The position numbers and the translations under genes are program-made. A model generated the notes under the pieces. That model saw only the letters and a program-made list of their open reading frames with translations, was not told the DNA's origin and did not search any database. From contig CAYLJJ010000073.1 in assembly GCA_964384025.1 (NCBI GenBank), positions 1 to 37,590 on the forward strand: a stretch of DNA of 37,590 bases, in the 5' to 3' direction. How positions within the stretch are numbered: position 1 is the stretch's first letter; every line of letters begins with the position of its first letter. Origin of the DNA: CAYLJJ01 sp964384025 (GTDB lineage: Bacteria; Myxococcota_A; Bradymonadia; UBA7976; UBA1532). Below, piece after piece: positions 23,085 to 31,460 of this stretch.

Positions 23085-23414
23085 GCTCTGGCTCCTTACT
23101 TTTAATGATCAGGCGGCTCGTTTTAGGCGAGTCCTGTGATGCGCAAGAGCATGAACACCAGAGCCAAGCCTGCAAGGAGCAAAGTCAGATTGCGCTGGGC
23201 GAATGTAGTGCCCTGCCCACTCGAGGATCAAGAAGAAGCGATATTTCAGCCTCTTGGCTGAGTTCAGCAGCACTCTTCAAACAGCAAGAGCAAATCAGAG
23301 CACCCCTCATATCTTCGACAGAGAACTCAATGGCGGGAGATTTCTCTGTTTTTCTCTTGACGATCTGGGTCCAAGTTCTTCAGTCTGCTCTCGCTTGCTG
23401 CGTCGAGGAGATCC
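23085..23414. other. Divergent control region between grpE and hoxF
   Basis: These 330 bases separate two divergent operons and must hold the promoters of both. Apart from the possible split small gene, I see no coding signal. A TTGACG on the plus strand (23358-23363) has no convincing -10 box at normal distance. No CIRCE inverted repeat is seen for the heat-shock side, and no clear sigma-54 -24/-12 pair for the hydrogenase side. Confidence 0.5.
23123..23310 (-). pseudogene. Possible small tail-anchored membrane protein split by a frameshift
   Basis: On the minus strand an ATG at 23310 opens MRGALICSCCLKSAAELSQE, continuing AEISLLLDP before running out of frame and ending at 23185. In the frame shifted by one base, an open stretch without a start codon reads SSSGQGTTFAQRN followed by LTLLLAGLALVFMLLRITGLA and ends in TAA at 23123. 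Joined near 23228, the two give a protein of about 63 residues with a Cys cluster, a polar linker and one C-terminal membrane helix. That looks more protein-like than either frame alone. It lies just upstream of grpE in the same direction. The ribosome binding site is weak and no homologue is recognised. It could be a real decayed gene, a sequence error or chance. Confidence 0.3.
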
Positions 23415-25220
23415 ATGAGCGAGACTCTCGAAATCGCCATCCAGGAAATATCTCAATCCTTCGCCAAAGACAGCTCACGCATGATGGATGTCGTGCGTGC
23501 GGTCCAGGAGCGTTTTGGACATGTACCTGGAGAGGCCCTTGATCTCATCGCCCGAGAGTTAGGGAGCCACCGCGTCGAGGTGGAGGGGGTGGTATCTTTT
23601 TATGCCTTCCTCTCAAAAAAGCCCAAAGGCAAGGTGGTGATCCGACTCTGTGATGACATCATCGATGAGATGGCCGGAAGCCAAGAAGTTGCTGAGGCGC
23701 TCCGGGAGGAGTTGGGCCTTGAGTTTGGCGAGACCAGCCCCGATGGACTGATCAGCTTGGAGTGGACCGCCTGTATGGGTATGTGTGATCAGGCGCCAGC
23801 GGCCCTGGTCAACGAGGTCGTGATCCCTAAGCTGTCCAGCGATCAAGCCCGCAAGATCGTCCGGGAGCTGAGGAGCCACGGTGATCCCAAGCGCTTGATC
23901 AAGACCGTGGGGGATGGAAACAACGCCCACCCTCTGGTACGCGCCACTGTGGTCAACAACCTCCGCGGTCCAGGTGCGGTGATCTTCGCCGGAGAGCAGC
24001 CGGGAGAGGCTCTACGTAAGGCCCTGGCGATGAGCCCAGTAGAGGTGATCCGCGCGATCAAGGCGTCCAGGCTGCGGGGTCGCGGAGGCGCGGGCTTTCC
24101 CACAGGGATGAAGTGGGACTTCACCCGCCAAGCTGTGGGTCGAAATAAGGTGGTGATCTGCAACGCAGATGAGGGCGAGCCTGGGACCTTTAAGGATCGC
24201 GTGATTCTGACAGAGCGCCCCAACCTGATCTTTGAAGGGATGGCGATCGCGGGCTATGCCATTGGGGCCAGCGAGGGGATCCTCTATTTGCGCGGAGAGT
24301 ACGCCTACCTGCAACCCTATCTAGAGCATGTCCTGGAGGAGCGACGTAAAGCGAGGTTGTTGGGCCAAGAGGTGATCGGCAAAGCAGGCTTTAACTTTGA
24401 TATCCGCATTCAGATGGGCGCGGGGGCTTATATCTGTGGTGAGGAGACCGCGCTGATCAGCTCCTGTGAGGGAAAGCGTGGTGATCCTAAAAACCGCCCA
24501 CCTTTCCCCGCCCAGAAGGGCTACTTGGGGCGACCCACTACGGTGAACAACGTGGAGACCCTCTGTTGTGTCGCTCGCGTCCTACAACATGGCGCAGGCT
24601 GGTTCTCACAGTTTGGCTCCAAGGGCAGTACAGGCACTAAGGTCCTGAGTATCTCTGGGGACTGTATGAGCCCTGGTGTCTATGAGCCCCCCTTTGGGGT
24701 GACCTTAAGGGAGATCCTCAAGCTGGTCGGCGCAGAGAACGTGGCGGCGGTGCAGGTAGGCGGCCCCAGCGGCCAGCTCGTCCCCCCCAGGCGCTTTGAC
24801 GAGATCATCTGCTATGACCGCCTCGCTACAGGGGGCTCGATCATGGTCTTTGGCCCGAATCGAGATCTCCTGCATGTGATCAAAACCTTTATGGATTTTT
24901 TCGTAGAGGAGAGCTGCGGCTATTGCACCCCCTGTCGGGTGGGGAATGTCCTGATGCGGGACAGCCTAAAGCGCTTTATCGCTGATGCGGTCGATCAGCG
25001 CGACATCGAGACCCTTAAGACCCTGGCGGAGACGATCAAGGCCACCAGCCGCTGCGGTCTGGGGCAGACCTCCCCCAACCCGATCTTAAGCGCTCTTCGA
25101 GACTTCCCCCAGATCTTCGAAGCCCACATCAGAGAGCATGATGATGGCCTGATGCCCTCTTTTGACCTCCAAACCGCCCTGAGTGAGGCCAGAGAGATCA
25201 CCGGTCGAGGAGCGAGTTGA
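23415..25220 (+). CDS. hoxF: NAD-reducing hydrogenase diaphorase subunit HoxF (NuoE-NuoF fusion)
   Basis: A 601-residue flavoprotein that exchanges electrons between NAD(H) and the hydrogenase part of the complex in the cytoplasm. Residues 1-~160 are a NuoE/HoxE-like thioredoxin-fold [2Fe-2S] domain. Residues ~185-600 are NuoF-like: GRGGAGFPTGMKW and NADEGEPGTFKDR bind FMN and NADH, GAYICGEETALI follows, and the [4Fe-4S] site is ESCGYCTPCRVG with a later Cys in SRCGLGQ. In the NuoE-like part the cluster ligands read C-x4-D (RLCDDIID) and CMGMC, so the second of the four usual cysteines is Asp. The length matches group 3d HoxF. The start follows GAGGAG. hoxU begins three bases after its stop. 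The adjacent NiFe subunits decide HoxF over complex I. Confidence 0.93.
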   Translation: MSETLEIAIQEISQSFAKDSSRMMDVVRAVQERFGHVPGEALDLIARELGSHRVEVEGVVSFYAFLSKKPKGKVVIRLCDDIIDEMAGSQEVAEALREELGLEFGETSPDGLISLEWTACMGMCDQAPAALVNEVVIPKLSSDQARKIVRELRSHGDPKRLIKTVGDGNNAHPLVRATVVNNLRGPGAVIFAGEQPGEALRKALAMSPVEVIRAIKASRLRGRGGAGFPTGMKWDFTRQAVGRNKVVICNADEGEPGTFKDRVILTERPNLIFEGMAIAGYAIGASEGILYLRGEYAYLQPYLEHVLEERRKARLLGQEVIGKAGFNFDIRIQMGAGAYICGEETALISSCEGKRGDPKNRPPFPAQKGYLGRPTTVNNVETLCCVARVLQHGAGWFSQFGSKGSTGTKVLSISGDCMSPGVYEPPFGVTLREILKLVGAENVAAVQVGGPSGQLVPPRRFDEIICYDRLATGGSIMVFGPNRDLLHVIKTFMDFFVEESCGYCTPCRVGNVLMRDSLKRFIADAVDQRDIETLKTLAETIKATSRCGLGQTSPNPILSALRDFPQIFEAHIREHDDGLMPSFDLQTALSEAREITGRGAS

Positions 25221-25223
25221 GCC

Positions 25224-25943
25224 ATGAATAAGGTGATCATCATCATCGATGGGGTCGTGATCGAGGCGAAGCGTGGATCGACGATCCTCCAAGCTGCTGA
25301 GGCGGCGGGCGTCTATATCCCCCGTCTCTGCTATACCAAGGGTCTTAAGCAGCCCATCGGCTCCTGTCGGGTGTGCAGCGTTAAGGTCAATGGTCGCTAT
25401 CAGGCTGCCTGCACTCAACCTGTAGCTGAGGGGCAGATCATCGAGAATGACTCTGAGGTGATCCAGGGCTTCCGCAAGAAGCTGCTGGAGATGCTCTTTA
25501 TCGAGGGCAACCACTACTGCATGTTCTGCGAGAAGAGCGGACACTGTGAGCTACAAGCCCTGGCCTACCGCCTGGGCATCATGGCTCCTGAGTATCCCTA
25601 TATGTTCCCCAAGCGGGAGGTAGATGGCAGCCATCCAGAGATCCTCATCGATCGCAACCGCTGTGTGCTCTGTGGGCGCTGTGTTCAGCTCTCCAAAGAT
25701 GTGGATGGCAAGAACGTCTTTCAGTTTGTGGGTCGCAGTGGAGAGAAACGGGTCGCAGTCAACGCTGAGGCCCTGCTCTCAGATACAGACGTCAGCGCCA
25801 CAGATCGCGCCATCGAGATGTGCCCGGTGGGGGCGCTCTTAAAGAAGCATGAGGGCTATAAGGTGCCCATCGGTCAACGCCCCTATGATGCGGCGCCTAT
25901 CGGCTCAGAAATCGAGGCTGAGCAGAGGAGTGAGAATGGCTAA
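25224..25943 (+). CDS. hoxU: NAD-reducing hydrogenase diaphorase subunit HoxU
   Basis: A 239-residue iron-sulfur protein related to the N-terminus of NuoG, wiring HoxF to the hydrogenase dimer. The N-terminal [2Fe-2S] ferredoxin-type domain has CYTKGLKQPIGSCRVC and a later Cys in AACTQPV. The His-Cys [4Fe-4S] site is NHYCMFCEKSGHCELQ. A further Fe-S region has CVLCGRCVQ and EMCPVGALL. The family length fits group 3d HoxU. The ATG follows AGGAG. The last eight bases overlap the start of hoxY, implying coupled translation and balanced subunit amounts. Confidence 0.93.
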   Translation: MNKVIIIIDGVVIEAKRGSTILQAAEAAGVYIPRLCYTKGLKQPIGSCRVCSVKVNGRYQAACTQPVAEGQIIENDSEVIQGFRKKLLEMLFIEGNHYCMFCEKSGHCELQALAYRLGIMAPEYPYMFPKREVDGSHPEILIDRNRCVLCGRCVQLSKDVDGKNVFQFVGRSGEKRVAVNAEALLSDTDVSATDRAIEMCPVGALLKKHEGYKVPIGQRPYDAAPIGSEIEAEQRSENG

Positions 25944-26481
25944 GCCCAAAGTCGCCACCACCTCCCTGGCCGGTTGCTTCGGCTGCCACATGTCTATCCT
26001 GGATATCGATGATCGCATCCTGAAGCTTGTTGAGCTGGTGGACTTTGACAAATCCCCCATCGATGACATCAAGGAGTTCAGCGGTCGCTGCGCGGTGGGC
26101 CTCATCGAGGGGGGCTGCTGCAATGAAGAGAACGTCAAGGTCCTCCAAGATTTTCGTAAACACTGTGATGTTTTGGTATTGGTGGGAGATTGCGCCACCA
26201 TGGGGGGGATCCCCGCCCTGCGCAACACCATCCCCCTGGCTGAATGTTACGATGAAGCTTACCGCAACGGCCCAACGGTCTATAACCCCAGCGGGCAGAT
26301 CCCCAAGGATCCAGAGCTGCCGCTGCTCCTTGATCGGGTCTATCCCTGTAACGAGGTGGTGAAGGTCGATTACTATCTCCCAGGCTGCCCGCCTCCTGCG
26401 GACGCCATCTGGGAGGCCCTGGTGGCCCTGCTCAGCGATAAGCCAGTGAAGCTGCCCTACAGCCTGATCAAGTACGACTGA
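25936..26481 (+). CDS. hoxY: [NiFe] hydrogenase small subunit HoxY
   Basis: A 181-residue small subunit that carries the proximal [4Fe-4S] cluster and passes electrons from the NiFe site to HoxU. Cluster ligands are visible in SLAGCFGCHMS (C14 and C17), GDCATMGGIPALRN and LPGCPPPAD. There is no Tat signal, so the enzyme is cytoplasmic, as in group 3d. The frame is open further upstream inside hoxU, but the ATG at 25936 follows AGAGGAGTGAGA and begins MAKPKVATTSLAGCFGC, the normal N-terminus. It overlaps hoxU by eight bases. Confidence 0.94.
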   Translation: MAKPKVATTSLAGCFGCHMSILDIDDRILKLVELVDFDKSPIDDIKEFSGRCAVGLIEGGCCNEENVKVLQDFRKHCDVLVLVGDCATMGGIPALRNTIPLAECYDEAYRNGPTVYNPSGQIPKDPELPLLLDRVYPCNEVVKVDYYLPGCPPPADAIWEALVALLSDKPVKLPYSLIKYD

Positions 26482-26498
26482 GGATGGAGAGCAAAGCG

Positions 26499-27950
26499 AT
26501 GCGAAAGATCGTCATCGAGCCGGTCACGCGGGTGGAGGGGCACGGTAAGGTCACCATCCTCCTGGACAAGCAGAACCAAGTTCAGCAAGCTCGCCTCCAT
26601 ATCGTGGAGTTTCGAGGCTTTGAGCGCTTTATCCAGGGCCGCCCCTATTGGGAGGTCCCGGTTCTGGTACAGCGTCTCTGCGGCATCTGCCCTGTGAGCC
26701 ATCACTTAGCTGCTGCTAAGGCGATGGATCTCATCGTAGGAGTAGATCAGCTCACGCCCACAGCAGAAAAGATGCGTCGCCTGATGCACTATGGGCAGAT
26801 GTTCCAGTCTCATGCCCTACACTTCTTCCACCTCTGCTCTCCAGACTTGCTCTTTGGCTTTGGAGCTGATCCCGCTATCCGTAACGTCATTGGGGTGATT
26901 CAGAAGCACCCTGATCTGGCGGTGCAGGGCGTGATGATGCGCAAGTATGGTCAAGAGATCATCAAGGTTACAGCGGGGAAGAAGATTCATGGCACTGGGG
27001 CGATCCCCGGGGGGATCAATAAGAACCTCTCGATCTCTGAACGAGATCAGCTCCTGAGCGAGGTGGATCAGATGATGGAGTGGTCTCGTGGGGCCTTAAA
27101 GGTCGCTCGGGATTACACCCTAGAAAACTTTGAAAAGGTCAAGGATTTTGGTTCTTTCCCCTCCAGCCATCTAAGCTTGATCCGCGCTGATGGGGCGATG
27201 GATCTCTACGATGGCAACCTGCGCGCCATCGACTCTGAGGGGGCCTCGATCTTTGATCAAGTGAACTACCAGGACTATACCAACTACTTCGCCGAGGAGG
27301 TTCGCTCCTGGTCCTATATGAAGTTCCCCTTCATCAAGAGTATTGGGCCGGAGAAGGGTTGGTATCGAGTAGGTCCTCTGGCCCGATTGAACACCTGTGA
27401 CTTCATCGACACGCCCGAGGCTGAGGCCGCGCGGGTGGAGTTCATGGCGATCACGGAGGGCAAGCCCAATAACGTAACCATGGCCTACCACTGGACCCGG
27501 ATGATCGAGCTTCTCCACTCCATGGAGAAGATCAAGCTTCTCCTCAATGATCCTGATCTTCAGGGCGCGGAGCTGCTCCTCAAGGGTGAGCGTCGTGGGG
27601 AGGCGGTGGGGATGATCGAGGCGCCTCGCGGGACCCTTATGCACCACTATAAAGTGGATGAGCATGATCGCGTCACCATGGCCAACCTGATCGTCTCAAC
27701 CACTCACAACAACGAGCCGATGAACCGGGCTGTAGAAAGAGTCGCTAAAGATCATCTCTCCGGTCAAACTGAGATCACTGAAGGTCTACTCAACCATGTC
27801 GAGGTGGCCATCCGCGCCTATGATCCCTGCCTCTCCTGCGCGACCCACGCTCTAGGGCGTATGCCTCTGGAGATTCAGCTGCTCAATGCCCAAGGAGAGC
27901 TGCTGGACAGCGCCGGTCGAGGCTTGGGGATCTGTAACCTTCAGCCGTGA
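26499..27950 (+). CDS. hoxH: [NiFe] hydrogenase large subunit HoxH
   Basis: The catalytic subunit of the bidirectional NAD-linked hydrogenase, which splits or makes H2. Both pairs of nickel-binding cysteines are present: RLCGICPVSHH (C61, C64) near the N-terminus and DPCLSCATH (C444, C447) near the end. A 33-residue tail after His450 should be cut off by the protease HoxW once nickel is in place. An ATG at 26484 is in frame, but GGAGAG stands eight bases before the ATG at 26499, which gives the family-typical start MRKIVIEPVTRVEGHGK. The predicted length is 483. Its stop overlaps the hoxW start in GTGA. The pleiotropic hyp maturation genes are not in the window. Confidence 0.95.
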   Translation: MRKIVIEPVTRVEGHGKVTILLDKQNQVQQARLHIVEFRGFERFIQGRPYWEVPVLVQRLCGICPVSHHLAAAKAMDLIVGVDQLTPTAEKMRRLMHYGQMFQSHALHFFHLCSPDLLFGFGADPAIRNVIGVIQKHPDLAVQGVMMRKYGQEIIKVTAGKKIHGTGAIPGGINKNLSISERDQLLSEVDQMMEWSRGALKVARDYTLENFEKVKDFGSFPSSHLSLIRADGAMDLYDGNLRAIDSEGASIFDQVNYQDYTNYFAEEVRSWSYMKFPFIKSIGPEKGWYRVGPLARLNTCDFIDTPEAEAARVEFMAITEGKPNNVTMAYHWTRMIELLHSMEKIKLLLNDPDLQGAELLLKGERRGEAVGMIEAPRGTLMHHYKVDEHDRVTMANLIVSTTHNNEPMNRAVERVAKDHLSGQTEITEGLLNHVEVAIRAYDPCLSCATHALGRMPLEIQLLNAQGELLDSAGRGLGICNLQP

Positions 27951-28444
27951 AGATCTTGATCTTGGGTTATGGCAACCCAGGCCGTCAGGATGATGGTTTG
28001 GGACCTGCGCTGGCCGCTGCGATAGAGGCGATGGAGTTGCCGGGGGTCTCTGTGGATGCAGACTATCAGCTCGTAGTTGAGGACGCCGCAGCGGTGGCCG
28101 AACATGAGGTGGTGATCTTCGCTGATGCTCACCTCTCTTTGGAGACCTCCTTTAAGTTCCAAGCCATCCAGGCGGTAGAGGAGATCAGCTTCAGCAGCCA
28201 CAGCGCTCGCCCTGAAGCGATCTTGGGCCTAGCTCAAAGGCTCTTTGGAGCTCAAACTCAGGGCTACCTGTTGAGTATCCAGGGGGAAGCCTTTGAGCCC
28301 TTCGTTGAGACGATGACCGCCTGCGCAGAGCACAACCTGGAGCAGGCGGTCCGCTTTCTCCACCACCTCATCACAGAGGGCTTCAAGCCAACTGAAGGAG
28401 AGATGCGCCATGAGAGATGGCAAGCACATCATTCTCTGCATTGA
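27947..28444 (+). CDS. hoxW: Hydrogenase maturation protease HoxW
   Basis: A 165-residue endopeptidase of the HyaD/HybD type that removes the C-terminal tail of HoxH after nickel insertion. The N-terminal motif ILGYGNPGRQDDGLGP carries the first metal-binding acidic residue. IFADAH (near residue 60) and the His in SSHSARPEAILGL supply the other expected ligands. The start is a GTG overlapping the hoxH stop by four bases. The C-terminal ~20 residues (PTEGEMRHERWQAHHSLH) are poorly conserved in style, and their codons overlap the next gene's start by 35 bases. Confidence 0.9.
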   Translation: MKILILGYGNPGRQDDGLGPALAAAIEAMELPGVSVDADYQLVVEDAAAVAEHEVVIFADAHLSLETSFKFQAIQAVEEISFSSHSARPEAILGLAQRLFGAQTQGYLLSIQGEAFEPFVETMTACAEHNLEQAVRFLHHLITEGFKPTEGEMRHERWQAHHSLH

Positions 28445-28784
28445 CGATGATGATGACATCCTGGAGAGCTTGGAGCTGATCCTGGAGTCCAGCGGCTATA
28501 TCTTCTTGAGAGCTCCTACCGCCGAGGAGGGGCTTCAGCTCTACCAGGAGGAGAGCCCTGATCTTGTTATCGTAGATCTGATGATGGAGGAGGTGGACTC
28601 CGGGCTGAACTTCGCCCGAGAGCTGCTCCTCCTAGGCAATGATAAACCTGTCTATCTGCTCAGCTCTGTGGGGGACAGCCTCAACTACACCACAGATCAC
28701 GCCCGCCTGGGGCTCACAGGGGTCCTTCAAAAGCCGATTGAGCCCAGGAACCTCCTGGGTCTCCTCAGGATCAGGCTGCGCTGA
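28410..28784 (+). CDS. Single-domain response regulator (receiver only)
   Basis: A 124-residue stand-alone receiver domain. The acidic pocket is ILCIDDDDD (D12-D14), the phospho-acceptor is D56 in DLVIVDLMM, the switch residue is S85/S86 in VYLLSSVGD and the conserved Lys is K108 in VLQKPIEP. There is no output domain, so it should work by protein binding or as a phosphate relay. The gene overlaps hoxW by 35 bases and is surely in the same operon, although no histidine kinase is nearby. It probably couples hydrogenase expression or activity to a signalling pathway. A partner cannot be named. Confidence 0.9.
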   Translation: MRDGKHIILCIDDDDDILESLELILESSGYIFLRAPTAEEGLQLYQEESPDLVIVDLMMEEVDSGLNFARELLLLGNDKPVYLLSSVGDSLNYTTDHARLGLTGVLQKPIEPRNLLGLLRIRLR

Positions 28785-28795
28785 TCGAGGCGAAC

Positions 28796-31441
28796 TTAGG
28801 GCTTGAACCCCAGGCGTTTGAGGGGCGCCGAGAGGCGCTCCTCTAACTCCAAAAGAGCCAGAAAGAGGGAGGCGCGGATCGCCTGGAGCAGCTCCGAGAT
28901 CCCCTCCAACAGCGGGGCGCCAAAGGGAGGCTCAGTGTGGAGCATAGAGAGCTGGCTGAGGCTCCGAAGATAGGGGCGCAAGAGGCTCAATCGCGCTCCC
29001 TCTTGGGTCTCTTTTAGGAGCTGCTCGAGCTGTTTCACCAGCGCCTCAGAGAGGGCCTCCAAGCGACGCTCTCCTCTTGGTCCCCAGCTCCCCAGGTCCT
29101 CCTGTTTTAGACGCAGGAGGAGATGTTCTAGACCCCGAACTCCCTTCTGTAGGGTCTCTCTCCATCCCTCTAAAGCTTGAAGCGCCTGTCCTCGCAGCCC
29201 CTCCGCTTGGCGGCGTAGGCTCTGGGCTCTCAGGTGCTCAGCGCGACGAAAGAAGTTTGCCTCCATAGCGGCACGCAGCTCCGTGAGTCCGCTGAGCTTA
29301 AGGAGCCCAGCATCTCTCTGTTGAAGCGCGTCTAGGGCGAGGCGCGCGCTGAGAGAGAGCACCATCAAGGCGCGACCCTCTAAACGCCGCTTAGCCTGCT
29401 CACGGACCAAGGAGAGCGCCCCCTCAGGGACGCGATCCTGACGGCTGACGATGGCGAGGGTGGGTTGCCCTGAGTGGGCGACCTCCTGCCAGCTGCGCTC
29501 AGGCTGATCGGCGCCCACCAACCAGAGAAGGGCATCAGCGCGATCAAGCAAGCTCTGAGCGCCGAGATCTAGGGGAGGGCTGGGCAGATCCAGGAAGCGC
29601 GCGAAGAGCAGCTCCTCGAGGGGGAGCAGGATCTCCACGAGGCGCAGGTCTCGACGTGAGGCCAAGGCGCGCAGCTTTGAGAGAGGCAGGCGCTCTTGGC
29701 GACCATCCTGGGTGTGGATGCGGCTCTCCGCTTCACGTCCAAAGCGCAGTAGATGGGGGTGTTTACTGGCCTCTGGGATGATCTCCTGCCTCAGGAGAGC
29801 GTTGAGGAGCAGGGTCTTGCCCGCTCTGGCTCGCCCCAACACCGCGATGGTCAGCGGGTTCTCCGCTCTGCTCATCAGGCGCTCCAGTAGCCGCCGCTGC
29901 TCTCCCAAGAAGGGCTCAAGGCTCAGGAGACGATGAAGCCTCTCTAAGGGGTTCTGTTTGGCTGCCTTGAGCTGTGGAGGGCTGGGGGTGGGCCAGAGGG
30001 GCAACGGAGAGGAGCTGTGCTGTGGGGGAGGTGGGCGCTCTTGATGGCTGGGCTTCTTTTGAAGCAGCAGGGCGTTAACTTGGGCCTCGACGAGAGGAGC
30101 GATGGGGCCGGTGATCGGGCTTCTCTGTCCCAGGCTGGCGAGGTGGTTACTGCCATAGCTCCCCAAGCTTTCATCCAACTGCGCCTCCTCCCCTTGGGGG
30201 AAGGGGCGCTCTAAGATTCTCCTGAGGGCTGGGAGAGGTTCCTGCTCAGGCTCCTCTCGTAGATCGTAGAGCAGGGCCAAGAGCGAACGGATCAGGCCAT
30301 CTCCAGGCCGAAGACGAGCCGCTTGCATCAGGACCTCTAGGCTCTCCTCATAGCGTCGCATGGCCAGAAATGAGCAGCCCGCCGCGCTGAGGAGATCGGC
30401 AGAGCTGTCACGCAGAGGGAGCCCAGGCGGCAGCCGCATCAAAGCCTCCTTCGGGCTTGAATGGAGCAGCTTAAAGAGGATCTGGCTGGCCTCTGCGTCC
30501 TGATCATTTGGAGAAAGGAGCAGAGCCCGTGCTCCATAGACCGCAGCGGCCTCCTGACGACCTCGGCCACGAGCGGCGCGCATCGCCAACTGAAGCGCCT
30601 CCAGAGAGCCCAGGCTGAGATCAGCGGCCAAGGCCGCCGAACTCTCAGCCACGTCCAAGCGTCCTCTCCTGAGGTTTACGCGCGCATGAAGGAGCTGAAG
30701 CTCCACCTGTTGAGGAGCCGCCGCTAGGGCTCGTTGGGCAAAGCCGCTGGCCTCCTGAAGGCGCTCCTGAGCTTCCAAACAGCGGGCAACTCCACTCAGG
30801 GCCTTTTGAGACTCAGGCCAATCCCTGAGCACCTCCTTAAAGTTGAAGAGAGCTCCCTGAAAGAGCCTTAGGGAGAGCTGAGACTCTGCCAAACAGAGCC
30901 TGAGTCCTGTGTTAGAGCTGTTGTTGAGGGCTTCTTTGAGGAGAGAGATCGCCTCTTTAGCTTGGCCTTGGTGCTGAAGGAGCTGAGCCATGCTCTCCAC
31001 GAGAAGCTCAGAGTGAGGGGCCCGTCGCCGACTCTGCTCTAAGAGCAGCCGCGCTTCTTGAAAGCGCTCTTGATCGAGAAGCGCACGAGCATAGAGATCT
31101 GCACCCAGGGGCTCTAGCTCTCTTGAACTGCGACCTTCAAAGAGGGAGACGATCTGTGCCTGATCTCCCAGCTGAGCCAGGACTCGGGCCAAAGCCTCGC
31201 GCAGACGGCTGAACTCTGGGCGAGCGCTCAGCGCCGCTTGAAACAGCTGCTTGGCCCGGAACAGATCTCCTCGGCTGTGGTGCGCTAGACCCCTGAGATA
31301 ATGAACCTCGGGGCTCCTCTCCGCTTCACTGAGGAGGGCTAGGCACTGTTCAGGGCTGCCCGCGCAGAGGGCTTCATGAGCGGCTCTCAGCTGCTCACTC
31401 ACCTCCAGATCTTCTAAAGCTCGCAGGACCCCCGTCAGCAT
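28796..31441 (-). CDS. TPR / dynamin-like GTPase fusion protein
   Basis: An 881-residue protein without a known name. Residues 1-~430 are TPR-like helical repeats. A Pro-rich linker (~455-490, with PPPPQHSSSPLPLWP) leads to a dynamin-superfamily-like GTPase domain: G1 GRARAGKT (~538-545), G3-like FLDLPSPP and G4-like VSRQD. The last ~170 residues are predicted coiled coil, as in dynamin stalks. The G3 glycine (DxxG) is Ser and the G4 (N/T)KxD is SRQD, so GTP binding may be weakened or altered. There is no signal peptide or clear membrane helix, so it is probably cytoplasmic or peripheral to the membrane. It converges with the hydrogenase operon (12 bases apart) and lies 19 bases downstream of the protease gene. 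A role in membrane remodelling is possible but unproven. Confidence 0.8.
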   Translation of the reverse strand: MLTGVLRALEDLEVSEQLRAAHEALCAGSPEQCLALLSEAERSPEVHYLRGLAHHSRGDLFRAKQLFQAALSARPEFSRLREALARVLAQLGDQAQIVSLFEGRSSRELEPLGADLYARALLDQERFQEARLLLEQSRRRAPHSELLVESMAQLLQHQGQAKEAISLLKEALNNSSNTGLRLCLAESQLSLRLFQGALFNFKEVLRDWPESQKALSGVARCLEAQERLQEASGFAQRALAAAPQQVELQLLHARVNLRRGRLDVAESSAALAADLSLGSLEALQLAMRAARGRGRQEAAAVYGARALLLSPNDQDAEASQILFKLLHSSPKEALMRLPPGLPLRDSSADLLSAAGCSFLAMRRYEESLEVLMQAARLRPGDGLIRSLLALLYDLREEPEQEPLPALRRILERPFPQGEEAQLDESLGSYGSNHLASLGQRSPITGPIAPLVEAQVNALLLQKKPSHQERPPPPQHSSSPLPLWPTPSPPQLKAAKQNPLERLHRLLSLEPFLGEQRRLLERLMSRAENPLTIAVLGRARAGKTLLLNALLRQEIIPEASKHPHLLRFGREAESRIHTQDGRQERLPLSKLRALASRRDLRLVEILLPLEELLFARFLDLPSPPLDLGAQSLLDRADALLWLVGADQPERSWQEVAHSGQPTLAIVSRQDRVPEGALSLVREQAKRRLEGRALMVLSLSARLALDALQQRDAGLLKLSGLTELRAAMEANFFRRAEHLRAQSLRRQAEGLRGQALQALEGWRETLQKGVRGLEHLLLRLKQEDLGSWGPRGERRLEALSEALVKQLEQLLKETQEGARLSLLRPYLRSLSQLSMLHTEPPFGAPLLEGISELLQAIRASLFLALLELEERLSAPLKRLGFKP

Positions 31442-31460
31442 TTTAAGATCTCGAAGTGGA

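Noticed and set aside
23085..23414. A CIRCE operator controlling grpE-dnaK-dnaJ
   Set aside because: No TTAGCACTC-N9-GAGTGCTAA or near variant was found on either strand.
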